Notes: generated from the letters alone by a model not told the origin. Numbered from the stretch's first letter, positions 33,891 to 46,054 are shown. The stretch is 64,000 nucleotides of DNA from Protea cynaroides (GCA_028583415.1 CM053269.1:27656254-27720253); one strand, 5' to 3'. Program-made: numbers and translations.

Positions 33891-36800
33891 TTTCAAAAGA
33901 TTTAATTCATTAATGTGTGCTTTCAAGATCAAAATGTGGAACCGTATTTGAGAATCTTCCCAAACTACTTATGTATCCTAAGGTGCTGCCCTAAGAATCA
34001 GGACCCGCGTAGCTCGAAAGCGGATTCAATTTATTGATGTGTTTTTGATGATCAGGATGTGGAACCGTATTTGAAAATCTCATCGAACTGCCTACGTATC
34101 TTAGGATGCTGCCCTAAGAATCAGGATCCACGTTGTTCGAAATACGGATTCAATTCATTTATGTTCTTCTTTCAATATCAAAGTGTGGAACCTAAATGCT
34201 CTATAATTCGATTCACTTCACACCTATCTAGTTCTCTATATCCTAGAGGAAATGAGCTGAGGGGTAGGAATCTCCCTAAACTACCCTTGACCAAAAACCT
34301 TAATTTGGCATGTGTTGGGCTAGGCTTTTTGATTCTGGATTAAGATTTATCATTTTTTCATTCTTACCCTTCCCGTGAATATAGGTGCCTACATATACGT
34401 CACCACACCGAATATGTCTTCTAGATGTACAGATATGGCAGTTGGACTAGGATGTAGCAGAAATTAAATTATTACCAACAATAAATATCATTCAAATATG
34501 GCAAGTAACAATAATATTTCATCTCAAGTATAGCAATAAAGCATGTGAATCAATATAGCAGCAAACATGTGAGAGCATTGATCAAGCATCAATCATCAAC
34601 AATGTGACCAAGAATATATTTGATCGACTACTCAGATTTGATGTAATCGATCATCATCAATGTGATCAAGATCATTTTTTATCGATGGTTTCGATTCACT
34701 TAAAGCATTCATGAGGTCAATCCAACCGTTTAAATTCAATTAAATCACTCAAAAAGGTAATCCAACGGTTCAAATCACTCAAGATGGTAATCTATCCATT
34801 CAGATCACTTGAAATCGCTCACAATAAAGATCCAATGGCTCGTATAACTCCAAATGATAATCTATCCATTCAAATTCTTCTAAATCATTCATAATCAAGA
34901 TCCAACGGTTCATATTCATTTACATCAATCATCAAGACAATCCGCTGATCCAGATTCATTTATATCACTCATGATGTCAATCCAATGGTTCAGATTTAAA
35001 TAAGATGCTCATGATCAAGATCTAATGGTATATATTTCGTAACACTCGTGATCAATGGCTAGATTAATTTCATTATAAGATCCAAATCAAAATTAATCAT
35101 CCAATGGCACAAAATTAATCATATTAGAAACTCTAGATCAATGGCTAGATTTTAATCACATCAAATTCTAAGATCAATGGCCAAGATTTAATCGTATAAA
35201 AATTTAACATCACATGGACATATTTTTAATCACATTGAATTCAAAGATCAATGCTTTAGATTTCATTCACATTAAGAATCTTAAATCAAAGGCCACGTTT
35301 TATTCTCATTAAATTCTAGATCAATGGTCATAATCCAGTCTCATCAAATTCAAAGATCAATGGTCCAATTTTATTAAAATTCTAAACATATGGGATCAAT
35401 CAATTTCAATTTCCACAATCGGATCAATTTCATCATATTTCCACAATCAGATCAATTTCATCATATTTCTACAATCGGATCAATTTTATAAAAATTCCAA
35501 GGATATGGGATTAATCAATTTTCACAATGTCATAATCGGATCAATTTCAATTTCATCACAATGCCTTAATCGGATCAATTTCATCATATTAAAATTCATA
35601 TGATCGGATCAATTTTAATTTCATCAAAATTCAAATGATCGAATTAATTTTATTTAATTTCCGCAATGCCATAATCGGATCAATTTCATTTTCATCACAT
35701 AAATTCCAAGATCAATTTTATAATATCACATGATAAAAAATCAATTATTCAATGGCTCATATTTAAACAATAATCATGATCAAAAATAGATTCAACATCA
35801 ATGGTTCTGATTTATTCATTCAACTCATCATCAAATAAATCCAAGATCAAAGGTTCAGATTAGGTGGGAGATTAGTTTAGACTTCAGGGACCTGTTTGGT
35901 TGTGACATCAGATTTGGTGAAGGATGCATGCAGAGGTGGGAGATGGCCACGGATTGTTTGGCTTGCAATGCAAATGGGTAGTGATATGTTTGTGGTATTG
36001 TGAGTGGTTTGTTAAAACCAGGTGGCTGATTTGTGCTGTGGTGGGTTGTGGGATTTAAGGCCAAGTGGGTTTTAGGTATGTGGCAAAAGGAGGTGGACAG
36101 GCGTTGAAGGCAACAAGTGGGTTGTAGATTAAAAGAAAACCAAGTGGGGGCACATGGTGATAGCAGATCGGGTTCAGTTGGGGGTTTAGAGTTAGGTTGC
36201 AGCAATGATAGAGGCTTGCGGATCAGATGTTGAGTGGGTGATTAAGGTGGGCTATGGGTACTGTGATGGGCATTTGCAGCAGGTTTGATGGCGGGTTTCT
36301 GATGGCTCAAGGGAGGTTGAAGTGGGATCTGTTTTGGAGTTAGTAATAGGAGATTAAATCAGTTAATTGCAGCGTTGTGGTTGATCTGGTTGAGTAGAGT
36401 TTGTTGTAAGTGAGTTTGATGGTAGTTGCAGGTAAGATCGATAATAGGTGACAGTGGGATCGCATGCAATTACAGGTTTGAAAAGTAAAGAATGTAAGAC
36501 CTGGACTTACCTGAGTTCAGAGAGCTAGGTTCCCTCCCAGTAGATGTCCTCCTCTTCTTTTCGCTCTTTGATTTTCTTCTCCTTTCTCTTTCTTCTCCTC
36601 TCTGATTTTCTCCTCTTTTTCTTTCTCTTCTCTTCTAATTTTTTTCTGTTTTTCCTCCTTTAGAGTCCACTGACCCTTTCTCTCTCTCTTCATTTGGTTT
36701 CCTCTTCTTTTTTTTTTTCCTTTTATCGGCTCTTTCTCTTTTTTATTAGATTTTCCGTCTTTTTTTTTCACGGCTCTCTCTCTCTTTCCTAAACCGAAAC

Positions 36801-36927
36801 CCTAGTGGGCCCCCCTAATTAGGTCTCCATGGCTTCCCTCTTTAGAGTCCCACCAAGACTCTATCTCTCTCTTTCCTAAATTATTTATTTGTTATTTTTT
36901 TTCCATTCTTCTCGGATTTCCATCAAA

Positions 36928-36928
<1 letters not shown>

Positions 36929-36963
<35 letters not shown>
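36929..36963. repeat. TA microsatellite in element 3 5' LTR
   Basis: Pure TA run; shorter than the homologous tract at 21986-22078. Confidence 0.88.
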
Positions 36964-36965
<2 letters not shown>

Positions 36966-38001
36966 CAATATACATACATATACATTACTATATAATATAT
37001 GGCAATATAATAACACATGTATAAAGTATATGCACATGGGATTGAACTGGTTTGGTCTGAGCTGATTTGTTCGAGGTTGACTGAGTTGGACTGACTTATT
37101 TGGATTGGACCGACATGAGTTAACTGGGTTAAACTGATATGGGTTGAGCTGGGTTAGGCCTAAATTGGTTTTTCTCTCTCTATCATTTCATAGGCCATTT
37201 CCACTACCATTCCACATGAAATATTCCGACAGCCTCTACCCTAAATTTTTCATGTTCACTTTATAGAACACTAAAAATGAGAAATACTAGAGTTTGAATT
37301 ACCTCATTTGGACGTAAAATGACCAACTTATGAATTTTTAAAGTTTAAACAGGCCAAATTACGATAATTTGGCTAGCAACTCTACATGAGATGCCTCAGA
37401 GACCTCTGCTTCAAATCCTTTATGTTTACTTTGTAGAGCACTAAAAATAAGGAATAATGGAACTGGAATCACTTTATTTGGATGTGGGAAAAGCAATATA
37501 TGAGAAGATGAAGTTTAAATAATTAAACTTATGATAATTTACATACAAGCCCCTGGATATTATTAATTTTCAAAAAAATACTCTTATTCTTATTCCCAGA
37601 CTAAAATCATCATATCTTCTTCTTTTGATATCAGAATTGAGCGATTCAGATCTCATTTCGAAGCTATTTTTCAGACCTACGCATCCATGCATGTTGCAAC
37701 CCATGTCCTTACTGTGGGCCCATCGAAAACAGTCTCCAAGTCATAGTTAAAGTTTAAACCTTGCATTGGGATTCACCAACTTGCCATATGTGTTCACTTA
37801 GGCTCCTAGACACTGGGGATCATTTCAGTTATTCTCGAAAAGTTTTACGAAGCATGCTGGGGCTAATCGACTATCATTTTTTAGAGAATTTCACTCGCCT
37901 CCCCTGTACTTTTTCAAATTTTCTCTCATTTCTCCCACTTTATTGTCTACACTCCAGTAAGATTTTGTTCAACTGGGGATGACCAAAATGGGGTGCTTAC
38001 A

Positions 38002-38184
38002 AGTGGACGACTACCAATACAAGTTTGAGGAGTTATATTGTTTTGCACTGATCAGTATAAAGGAGGAATTGGCCAAGGCTTGGAGATTTACCAAAGGATT
38101 ACAAGGTAACATTCAAGCTACGGCTGATGCTTTGGGTAAGGAAGTGGACTTAGAAGTTGTGCAAACAGCTAAGGTTATAGTTTG
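38002..38184 (+). pseudogene. Element 2 gag, 3' part resumed after element 3
   Basis: Opens with the AGTGG target copy and continues gag as VDDYQYKFEELYCFALISIK, WRFTKGLQGNIQA and EVVQTAKVIV. Element 4 has the same block (YEELFFFAPASM, RRFTMGLRGSIRE). The join across element 3 keeps the order of gag. Confidence 0.85.
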
Positions 38185-38637
38185 AGGGATAGCGACTTCG
38201 CACAGAAGGGATGCAATAAGAAGGAAACTCATTTTGTTGGTGGAAGGGCAAGTAACAAGACCTTCCATACCACTCATACAGCAGCCAAGCCTGCTACTGC
38301 AAAGGTTGCACTTGTGGGGACTCATCTAGTTGCCCTGCCAGTAGCCAATCTTAGGTGCTTCAACTGTGGGCAGGCAGGACACTTCTCCAAATCCTATCCT
38401 CATCCTCCAAAGGTGGCTCAAATGGAAAGGGTATATGTTGTGTCTGTTGAAGAAGCAGAGGCTTCCCCAAATGTGGTTACAGGTACGGTGATAGTAGCAG
38501 GAGCTCCTACAAGAGTACTCTTTGACTCAAGAGATACCCATTCTTTTGTGTCCCCATCTTTTGGAGAAAAGATTGAAGGTGATACGAAACCCCTCAAGAT
38601 GTTATTGGTTGTTCGATCACCTCTTGGAGTATAAGTG
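38185..38637 (+). pseudogene. Element 2 zinc knuckle and protease
   Basis: RCFNCGQAGHFSKSY is a CCHC zinc knuckle whose last Cys is replaced by Tyr. The protease start VLFDSRDTHSFVSPSF shows DSRD where D-S/T-G is required. Both changes would abolish function. Frame is open to 38634. Confidence 0.85.
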
Positions 38638-38639
38638 GT

Positions 38640-39870
38640 ACTTAATGAGTACCAAGAACCATGTCTAGTCCTCTTTGATCGTAGAAGTCTAGATGCAAAT
38701 CTAATCCAACTAGAGATGTTAGACTTCAATGTAATTTTGGGTATGGACTAGTTATCTCAACACAAGGCTAGTCTCCAATGTGCGGAGAAGAAACTGATAT
38801 TTGATGAAGGTGATGGAACGATATTTGAATTCATAGGGGACAAGAAGCCCAAGAAAAGGAAACTATTCCTCTCTACACTCAAAGCTGTTAGGTGTTTACA
38901 GAAAGGTGGAATAGGATTTCTGGTATCCGTCATAGATGCCACAGCCAAATGATCAAAATTAGAAGATTTGGAAGTTGTGAAGGAATTTTCAGATGTCTTT
39001 CTTGAGGATTTGCTAGGATTACCACCAGATCGAGCAACGGAGTTCATTATAGAGCTACTACCAGGATCAACTCTGGTATCCAAGGCCCCTACAGAATGAC
39101 ACCTATTGAACTCAAGGAATTGAAAGTTATAATTATAAGAACTACTAGACAAGGGTTTCATTAGACCTAGTATTTCTCCTTAGAGTGCGCCAATGTTGTT
39201 CATGAAGAAGAAAGATGGTAGTGTGCGTCTATGCATAGACTATTGAGAGTTAAACAAGCTTACCATCAAGAATCAGTATCCACTACCGCATATAGATGAT
39301 CTTTTTTACCAACTTCAAGGTGTTGTTGTGTTCTCCAAGATTGATCTTCGATCAGGGTATCTCCAACTGAAGATCAAGGAAAGTGACATACCTAAGACAG
39401 CCTTTTGGACTAGGTATGGGCATTACGAGTTTCTAGTCATGTCTTTTGGATTGACCAATACTCCTACCTCATTTATGGAGCTCATGAACCGGGAACTTCA
39501 TGATATGCTGGATATGACAGTCATAGTTTTTATCAATGATATCATGATCTACTCTCGAAATGAGGAAGAACCTAAGGTGCATTTATGTCAAGCATTACAT
39601 AGACTAAGAGAAAAGACGCTCTATGCCAAATTTAAGAAGTGTGAATTTTGGCTGAATGAAGTGGCTTTCTTAGGTCACATGGTTTCAGCTGAAGGAATTA
39701 AGGTAGATCCCAGTAAAATCAATGCTATTATAAACTGGGAAGCTCCTAAAACAATTACAGAAGTTTGAAGCTTCTTGGGTTTAGCAAGGTACTACTGTAG
39801 ATTAGAGGAAAATTACTCCAGGATCGTAGTGCCTATGCTTAAATTAGCCAATAAATGGGAGAAGTTCACA
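38640..39870 (+). pseudogene. Element 2 reverse transcriptase
   Basis: Contains NVILGMD (protease end), EFSDVFLEDLLGLPPDR, LFMKKKDGSVRLCIDY, FSKIDLRSGYLQLKIKESDI, VMSFGLTNTPTSF and VIVFINDIMIYSR. The catalytic F-x-D-D reads FIND, so the second Asp-pair member is lost (first Asp to Asn). Stops occur near 38751, 38952, 39098, 39182, 39244 and 39768. The closest relative in the window is the RT of element 4 (DLRSGYHQLKIKAGDIPK). Confidence 0.9.
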
Positions 39871-40925
39871 TGGACTGATCAATGAGAGAAAAGTTTCCAA
39901 ACTTTGAAAGACAAGTTAGTTTCAGCTCCCATTCTTACCTTTCCAAAGCCACCCTTCACTCTATATACCGATACCTCCAAGCTAGGTTTGGGATGTGTGC
40001 TCATGCAAGGAGACCAAGTCATAGTTTATGCCTCAAGACAATTAAAGAAGCACGAGGAGAAGTACCCTACTCATGACTTGAAGTTAGGAGCGGTAGTTTT
40101 TGCTCTTAAGGCCTAGAGTCATTATTTATATGGCGAGAAGTTTCAAATCAAGTTTGACCATAAGAGTCTTACCTACTTGTTTACTCAAAAAGACTTAAAC
40201 ATGAGACAGAGATGATGGGTTGAGTTATTAAAAGATTATGATTGTGAGATTTTATATCATCCAGACAAGGCCAATGTAGTGGTAGATGCCCTAAGCAGAA
40301 AGAATTTGACAAGACTTGAGGAGGGAATTGAAATTGACCCAACTCAACCAGCACATACCAGCAACCATAAGAAAATGCTGAAGAAACTTGATGTGTCAGA
40401 GGAATCCTTGGGAAACAAGGTAATTTGAGAGCTCGCAAGCCTTTTTGCAAACCTGCAAATAAAGGCAGAGCTGGTTGCTGAGGTAATACAAGAAATACCG
40501 ACAGACCCCTATCTCAGAACTCCAAGGAAAGACCTGCAAAAAGGAAAAACAGACCCTAACTTCGTTCTTTCTAAGGACAGAGCACTCAGATTTTGAGGTA
40601 GACTGTGCATTCCCATGACGGCTAGAGTTATTAAAGAAAAAATTCTAAAAGAAGCTCACAATGCTCCCTATTCAGTTCATCTAGACAATACCAAGATGTA
40701 CCACGACTTAAAGAAGACAATTTGGTAGAGAGGGATGAAGGCAGATGTGGCGAGTTTCATATACAAGTGTTTAACTTGCCAGCAAGTGAAAGCAGTTCGA
40801 CAAAAACCCTCTGTATTGCTTCAACCACTGCTAGTGCCCTAATGGAAATAGGACTCTATCACCATGGACTTTGTCACCACCCTACCCTTAACACATAAAG
40901 CTATGGATGCTATTTAGGTAATTTA
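39871..40925 (+). pseudogene. Element 2 RNase H and truncated integrase
   Basis: RNase H: PPFTLYTDTSKLGLGCVLMQ, VIVYASRQLKKHEEKYPTH, FQIKFDHKSLTYLFTQKDLN, ANVVVDALSRK. Integrase zinc part: EAHNAPYSVHLDNTKMYHDL, KCLTCQQVKA, then the core start DSITMDFVTTLPLTHKAMD with the first catalytic Asp. Coding similarity stops at about 40920, before the second Asp, where AT-rich MITE-like sequence begins. Confidence 0.88.
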
Positions 40926-40959
40926 TATTATTTATTTATATTTAAAATAAATTGATTTA

Positions 40960-41227
40960 GGCTCTCTTTGGTATAGTTTATATTTATGTTTATGAATTAT
41001 TTATGACAAATAATTTATGAGAATAAATATGGGTCATAAATAATAACCATTTAATATCATTAGACATAAATAAGTAATAATAAATTATCACAATAATGAT
41101 AAACACCTTCAAACCTACTTGTACATTTTAAATTATATCATTTTATTTTAAAAATAAATAAATAATATAACTACATATGTCTTAATGTATTATATAATTA
41201 ATTCTATAATACATACCAGAGAGAGTC
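40960..41227. mobile_element. Tourist-like MITE with TTA duplication
   Basis: Left end GGCTCTCTTTGGTAT; right end, inverted, GACTCTCTCTGGTAT. Flanked by TTA on both sides (40957-40959, 41228-41230), the usual PIF/Harbinger target. The interior is AT-rich and non-coding. Related to 6115-6420. Confidence 0.85.
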
Positions 41228-41415
41228 TTAAAATTAGTTACATAATCATGTGATAGCATGTGATGTAATGGTTACTCCTAAGTATGAATCCACTTCCCTC
41301 TCTTTAACCTTGCAACCAATAAGAGCCTAAGAGATTTACATTGACAAGGTGTTTGGATCATACCACCTAGGATGGAATAGTTTCTTAAGGCTTTATTATT
41401 TCATTTGCTTATATT

Positions 41416-41686
41416 GAGGCTTTGTTTAGTTGCAAAGGGAATTGAAGGGAAGGAAAATGAAAATTTTAAACTTTAAATAGAAACTTTTGTAATGATTACA
41501 GCACATACTATCACATTACTATGTAACTAATTCCAAATTATTCCATATTTAATTATTAATTTACACTTTACGTTGCATCCAAATCTCTCCCATCATGTTG
41601 TGTTACAACTATACAATTTTTTTTTTTATGTTTAAAAATTTCACTTTCCTTTCTTTCAATTCCCCTTGCAACCAAACTGAGTCTCA
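41416..41686. mobile_element. MITE with long terminal inverted repeats
   Basis: Left GAGGCTTTGTTTAGTTGCAA, right end inverted GAGACTCAGTTTGGTTGCAA; the inverted similarity extends inward over the GGGAATTGAA.. and AAATTTTAAACTTTAAA parts, more than 60 bp. Same family as 44787-45131. Confidence 0.8.
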
Positions 41687-41689
41687 ATT

Positions 41690-42260
41690 TTTTTTTTTTT
41701 TTTTTTTTTTTGTGATGATTTAAATTTTACATGCAAAATGAATTTCCCTTCTACTTAATATTTTGCCGCTTTTATTTCCCAACCAAAATTAGATGTAAAT
41801 TCAACGAATTCCCAACATGCACTCCCGACTCCCGACTCCCCTCGAGGTGTTATTCTGTGACTTCTAGATTGAATCTTTCCTCTCTCAAAATCTTCCCCTT
41901 TGAGTCTGGATCTTCTTTGCAAGCTTTTCTACGAGAATCTATCAAAGAGTAAGCGTCTTCTTCCTCTACAGTTCTTATGAAGATGCTTCAATTTTTCTTT
42001 TGACCAAATAATACAGTGCAATCATTTTCTTCCTCCCGCTGTCGTGCTTCAGTTTTCCTTTGACCTAATATAGAGCAACCATCTTCTTCCCTTGAGTAAG
42101 AGCCAGTGAAGAAGTAGCTTCTCCACTCTCTCTCTCTCACCCACTTTCTCTTGTTTCCATTTAGTTTCAGTCTTTTTTCTATTCATAGTTGTTTTAGGTT
42201 TTATTTCTTTATCTTTCTTGTTCCTTCAACAAGTTACTGAGGACCTCATTGTTTTATAGC
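41690..42260. other. Non-coding, T-run and CT-rich stretch
   Basis: A 23-T run at about 41689-41711, a GACTCCC triple repeat near 41823 and CT-rich DNA near 42125-42150. It looks like it could be a 5' UTR, but no gene follows that I recognise. Confidence 0.4.
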
Positions 42261-42261
42261 C

Positions 42262-42350
42262 AGGTTTTTTTTTTTCTGGGGGTAGGTAGAGCCCCAAGGA
42301 GAATTGAACTCATGACCTCTTCATTTTGAGGTGAAGAAAATAAAGTCATG
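42262..42350 (-). mobile_element. SINE-like fragment
   Basis: Minus strand contains GAGTTCAATTCTCC, close to a tRNA-gene B box, followed by TTGGGGCTCTACC and an A-run at the left edge. A clear A box and target duplication were not found. Confidence 0.35.
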
Positions 42351-43400
42351 AAACCTGGATATAAAGATCAACAAAAAAAATGGTCTAGTTGATGTATCTC
42401 TTTTTGAATCCAAAAGTGGACTAAAGAAAACAACCTATTTGCTTAACCAAAATAAGTAAGGAGACCAAGGCCTTGAGCTTAACTCCTTATTTTTTCAGTG
42501 GAGCTCGATATGATTTCTAGCCAAAATCAAGACAACACCCTATAAATTTGGATTAAACTTGAATGAACCCGACAATTTTTTACTGAAAATGTTACTATTA
42601 CTGAAGCTTAAGACTAAAGAACCCCATAAAATGTTCTCTCCACCTACCAGAAATCTTTAGCATCTTCTTAGTCAGTTTCTGCATCAGTTGGACTTAGACT
42701 AACTGCGCCAGTTGTACTTAGAATAACCCATCTTGGAAGCCTGCATATATCTATCAAGGCTTTGTTAATCGTTCTTGTTGGAATTTTGAATCAAGTTGCT
42801 TAATGTTTAGAATTTCATGACAAATGTTTGGATTACTAAACACTGCAAAATGTTAAGTTTTCAACTCAAAAGTTCAAACTACTAAGTGGAGGGACTCTCA
42901 AGTTTATAAAACACAATGTTTCAAAACTTAAGCAATGTGAGATTATTCCCACAACACAAAACATGGGTTTTGTAAAAGAGAAAATGCTGGATTGGAGACT
43001 GAATACATCAAATAAATTTATGTTAATTGAGTAAATACATGAAATACCTGAAGATTCAGGCCCTTTTTCCTGCCTTCGCAATCAAATAAGAAAATTAGAT
43101 ATTTGAATTGGTAGTAGTCCTAAAGATCTCTTTAGCCCTATTTTGAAAGCCTCCTTTTTTTATTGTATACTTATTATTTCTACTATATTGTGCTTCCTCA
43201 TGCTACTTTTTTGTCTGTTACTCGGTTGTTTGTTAACCTCACCAGAATTGTGTAAGGGATAGATTGAAACAATTGGATGCCTTTAATGGGTCTGTGGTTA
43301 GCTAATTTGAAACCTGGACCATTCCCTTGTTTGGATTGGTCAATCCAGATCGATCCGGATTGGGTTAGGTCAGAACTGCCCAAACCTGAATCCCTTCATC
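42351..43400. other. Non-coding spacer
   Basis: AT-rich; only short random frames. No feature I can support. Confidence 0.45.
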
Positions 43401-43920
43401 TTTTTTTTTTTTGGGTAAGTAGATAATTTATTAACCTAAAGAAAAAAGAACACTACAAGCAGCCCCCAAATGAAGGGAAAGTAGAAACCAACAACGCAAC
43501 AAGGCCTTCAGGCAACAAGCAGGGCACCCCACAGAAAAGGGAGACCCGAGCAAAACGAAACAAAATAGAACAAAATGAATCAAGGAACAACCCATTAGAA
43601 AGGAACCAGACCCATCCCCAACGAAAACAAGCCCTCGGCTGCAACATCAAGAAGGAACCAGCCCATATCCAATCTACTAGCTAGAGGCCAACCGACAACC
43701 CGGCCAAGACACACCCATAGGACAAGGGATTTATGGACTAGCGTAGCATACCACGGTTCCTAATTGTCTTCATCCACTGGTCTGGAGAACCCGGATTCTT
43801 CACTTTGGTAACCATATTCTTTAGTTGACAAGGACCAAGGCGGCAGAGTCGGTAAGGGAATTGGACCAAATGTAGCATTCGAGAGACCTGGTCCACCAGT
43901 AGCAATCGGATATTACTGAA
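43401..43920 (-). mobile_element. 5'-truncated LINE (L1-type) 3' end
   Basis: Minus strand ends ATAAATTATCTACTTACCC followed by a 12-A tail, as in plant L1 elements. The preceding frame (43650-43453) is Leu/Phe/Cys-rich like a LINE ORF2 tail, and the part to about 43900 reads like its decayed upstream. The 5' border and target duplication could not be fixed. Confidence 0.6.
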
Positions 43921-44075
43921 AGAGCTTTGTTGGAACCAATTTTAAGGGCTTTTTAGGAACATTAACTTGTTTAATTTTCAAAATTGAAGTTCAGTTTCCA
44001 AATTCGGTAATTTAGAAGCTCTTCAAATGATGCAATATTCATTCCAAAACCCATGCTAGTCAATTGTTATGGCAT

Positions 44076-44313
44076 CTTCTATGTTGCATTGAGCCCTTGG
44101 AATTTCTAGTGAGTTAGACTTTTTTATGTGTCATCTAAATAGAGTACATGGCCATGGTTACACTAATCTAGTTCTTCAACAGATCTCATGTTGTTAACAA
44201 TCGTACATTACCTTCTATGTTGTGTTCAGCCTTTGGAAATTCTAGTGAGTACATTTTTTCCGTGCCATCTAAATTGAGTATATCGCCATCTTATATTAAT
44301 CCAGCCCTTCAAC
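44076..44313 (+). repeat. Direct repeat, 136-bp period, two copies
   Basis: CTTCTATGTTGxxTTxAGCC starts at 44076 and 44212. The second copy is interrupted at 44313 by a MITE and resumes at 44505 (CAGATTTCATGTTGTTAAC). Confidence 0.75.
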
Positions 44314-44495
44314 CTAAGTTTTAAATCTCGGATCGCAACCCATCTCGGTGAGGTCCGAGATTTCCGATATCTCTCGAAAATTTCACTGAGACACCTTTTT
44401 TTTTAAAAAAACTTTTGAAGGTTCAGATTTTCAAGATTTTCAAGATTAATGAGATCTCAAGGAGGTCGGGATATCTCGTCAAAATTTAAAACTAT
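44314..44495. mobile_element. 182-bp MITE with 9-bp target duplication (Mutator-like)
   Basis: Ends CTAAGTTTTAAAT and, inverted, ATAGTTTTAAAT. Flanking nonamers CCCTTCAAC (44305-44313) and GCCTTCTAC (44496-44504) match at 7 of 9. The uninterrupted site exists in the first copy of the surrounding direct repeat. Confidence 0.65.
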
Positions 44496-44786
44496 GCCTT
44501 CTACAGATTTCATGTTGTTAACAATTGCCCATTACATAGCGATTGGAAAAGGACTAAATTGTGGCTGGCTTCATACAAGAAATTGTGATAGGCCGCAAAA
44601 CTCTATGTCCCAGCTTTTATATGAATTCACAGTTGGATAAAAGAGTATTGGCGATTAGGGAATACCAAAAACTACTATCAACCTAATAACTTAAGCTTAA
44701 CTTAAGCACACCGTTATACTTTAATCCTAGCATAAATAGTATGCTTCATAGAATTCTTTTTGTTCACCTCCTTTTTAACACCCTTA

Positions 44787-45131
44787 GACTTTGTTTGATT
44801 GCAAGGGGAACTAAAGGGAAGGGAAGTGAAATTTTTTAACTTTAAAACAAAACTTTTATAATTGTAACATAACATAATTGTATAAAATACCTAAATTTCT
44901 TAATATATTTAGTAATAATAATTATAAGATGTAAAATTTATTTTCCTTTTTCAAATGCAAGGGATTTGGATGTAAAGTGAAATGTAAATTTAATAACTAA
45001 ATATGGAATGACTTGGAATTAATTACATAGTAATGTGATAACATGTGGTGTAATCATTACAAAAATTTCTTTTGAAGGTTAAAAATTTTCACTTCCCTTC
45101 CCTTCAATTTCACTTGCAACCAAACAAATCC
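44787..45131. mobile_element. 345-bp MITE with TTA duplication
   Basis: Left GACTTTGTTTGATTGCAAGG, right end inverted GGATTTGTTTGGTTGCAAGT; long inverted arms continue through AAGGGAAGGGAAGTGAAA. Flanked by TTA (44784-44786, 45132-45134). Same family as 41416-41686. Confidence 0.82.
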
Positions 45132-45134
45132 TTA

Positions 45135-46041
45135 GATGCTAAACTTTTGAGGTACTATTCCAAGCAACTCACAGTAAACGACATGTAAGCTACACCAAAC
45201 ATTTTTAGGCAGAGTTAATTGTCATATACTACTTCGGTTTTAATATAATCATGAGGAATTTACTACTATGTACTAATCATTTGTCTTGTGTTCAACCTAA
45301 GCACTGATTTAATGCCCATTGAAAACCATACTTCCCTAATGAGAGTTGACTCACAACCCATCATTACCTTCTACATTTCTCATGGAACGATAACATTCTT
45401 GTGTGAGACTGCTGCATCTTCTCACTAATTTTAATACTTCAAATTTTTTAAGGTAAAAATTGATTAATAAAATATAGTTGAAAGACACATCATGTGAGAA
45501 CTTGGATTGCTTGTTAATTACTAATACCCTAAAGCTTTGTTCTCAACCATTTTAGGAGTTACTTTTTTTGTTTTCCCATTGGAAGACATTGGTATGTGTT
45601 CATTTTGAAAATTAAATAAAGCTCCTCATTCTTGAACTTTAATTTTGTTTTAACCTTACTTCACTTTAAATACCAGAAAAACCCTTCTTTTCACTTTAGT
45701 TTTGTTTTACACATTTTTTTTCTTTTTGTTGGTGCTATGCTTGTAATGACTATGAACTTGGATTATGTTCTTGATTGGAGATCAGATTAGACTGTTCTGA
45801 GTATGTAGCCTTTTAACTTGCATTCTCTGCTTCAATATTGGTCTAAGTGCATTCTTTTAGAGGCTTGGTCTTCTTGTATGTGTTTGTGCTTTGGCTTATC
45901 GTTGGTGCACCCGTGTTGGCTTCGAGAGGCTAGCCAGGGTCATAGGTTGAAGCCATCTAAGTGAGAGGCTTACTCTACTACAGCGGACCGTTAGCAGGGT
46001 GTCGCGGTTTGTGGGCTTCAAGGACTTAGCGCCCTGACGAG
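45135..46041. other. Non-coding spacer
   Basis: No gene. The last 150 bp before 46041 is GC-richer and may be the end of an old LTR. Confidence 0.4.
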
Positions 46042-46054
46042 TGGTATCAGAGCC
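46042..46054 (+). other. Orphan primer-site motif (tRNA-iMet type)
   Basis: TGGTATCAGAGCC, followed by AAAGGTTAGG. It suggests an old LTR retrotransposon 5' end here, but no LTR partner or coding domain follows. Confidence 0.45.

Larger units (their letters stand above)
17392..38001 (-). mobile_element. Element 3: 20.6-kb Tat/Ogre-like Ty3/Gypsy
   Basis: Two long direct repeats (17392-23093 and 32405-38001) flank a minus-strand coding region in the order gag, G-patch-like segment, RT, RNase H, archaeal-type RNase H, integrase, then a plant-mobile-domain-like ORF. Total size, LTRs over 5 kb, the GACTCCGCTGGGGAC primer site and the doubled RNase H point to the Tat/Ogre lineage. It sits in gag of element 2 with flanking pentamers AGTAG (17387-17391) and AGTGG (38002-38006). 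Multiple stops show it is inactive. Confidence 0.88.
32405..38001 (-). repeat. Element 3 5' LTR (5.6 kb)
   Basis: Plus-strand reading TGTGAGGACAATAGG ... GGTGCTTACA, so TG...CA is intact. It lacks the 161-bp block and about 45 bp near 32750 found in the other LTR, and has more minisatellite units and a shorter TA tract. Confidence 0.9.
8332..40925 (+). mobile_element. Element 2: decayed Tekay-like Ty3/Gypsy, torn by two insertions
   Basis: Order on the plus strand: 5' LTR (8332-10882), tRNA-iMet primer site, antisense accessory ORF, gag, zinc knuckle, protease, RT, RNase H, integrase. A minus-oriented solo LTR (11805-14889) sits in the accessory ORF. Element 3 (17392-38001) sits in gag. Removing both restores collinearity with element 4. 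The 3' end is lost: integrase stops near 40920 and no 3' LTR follows, so no target duplication can be checked. Many stops show it is old. Chromodomain status is unknown because that part is gone. Confidence 0.85.

Noticed and set aside
36517..36771. Lys/Glu-rich minus-strand frame
   Set aside because: Product of the CT-rich tract in the LTR.
41731..41952. 73-residue plus frame followed by CT-rich DNA, as a gene start
   Set aside because: No homologous motif, no downstream exon could be supported.
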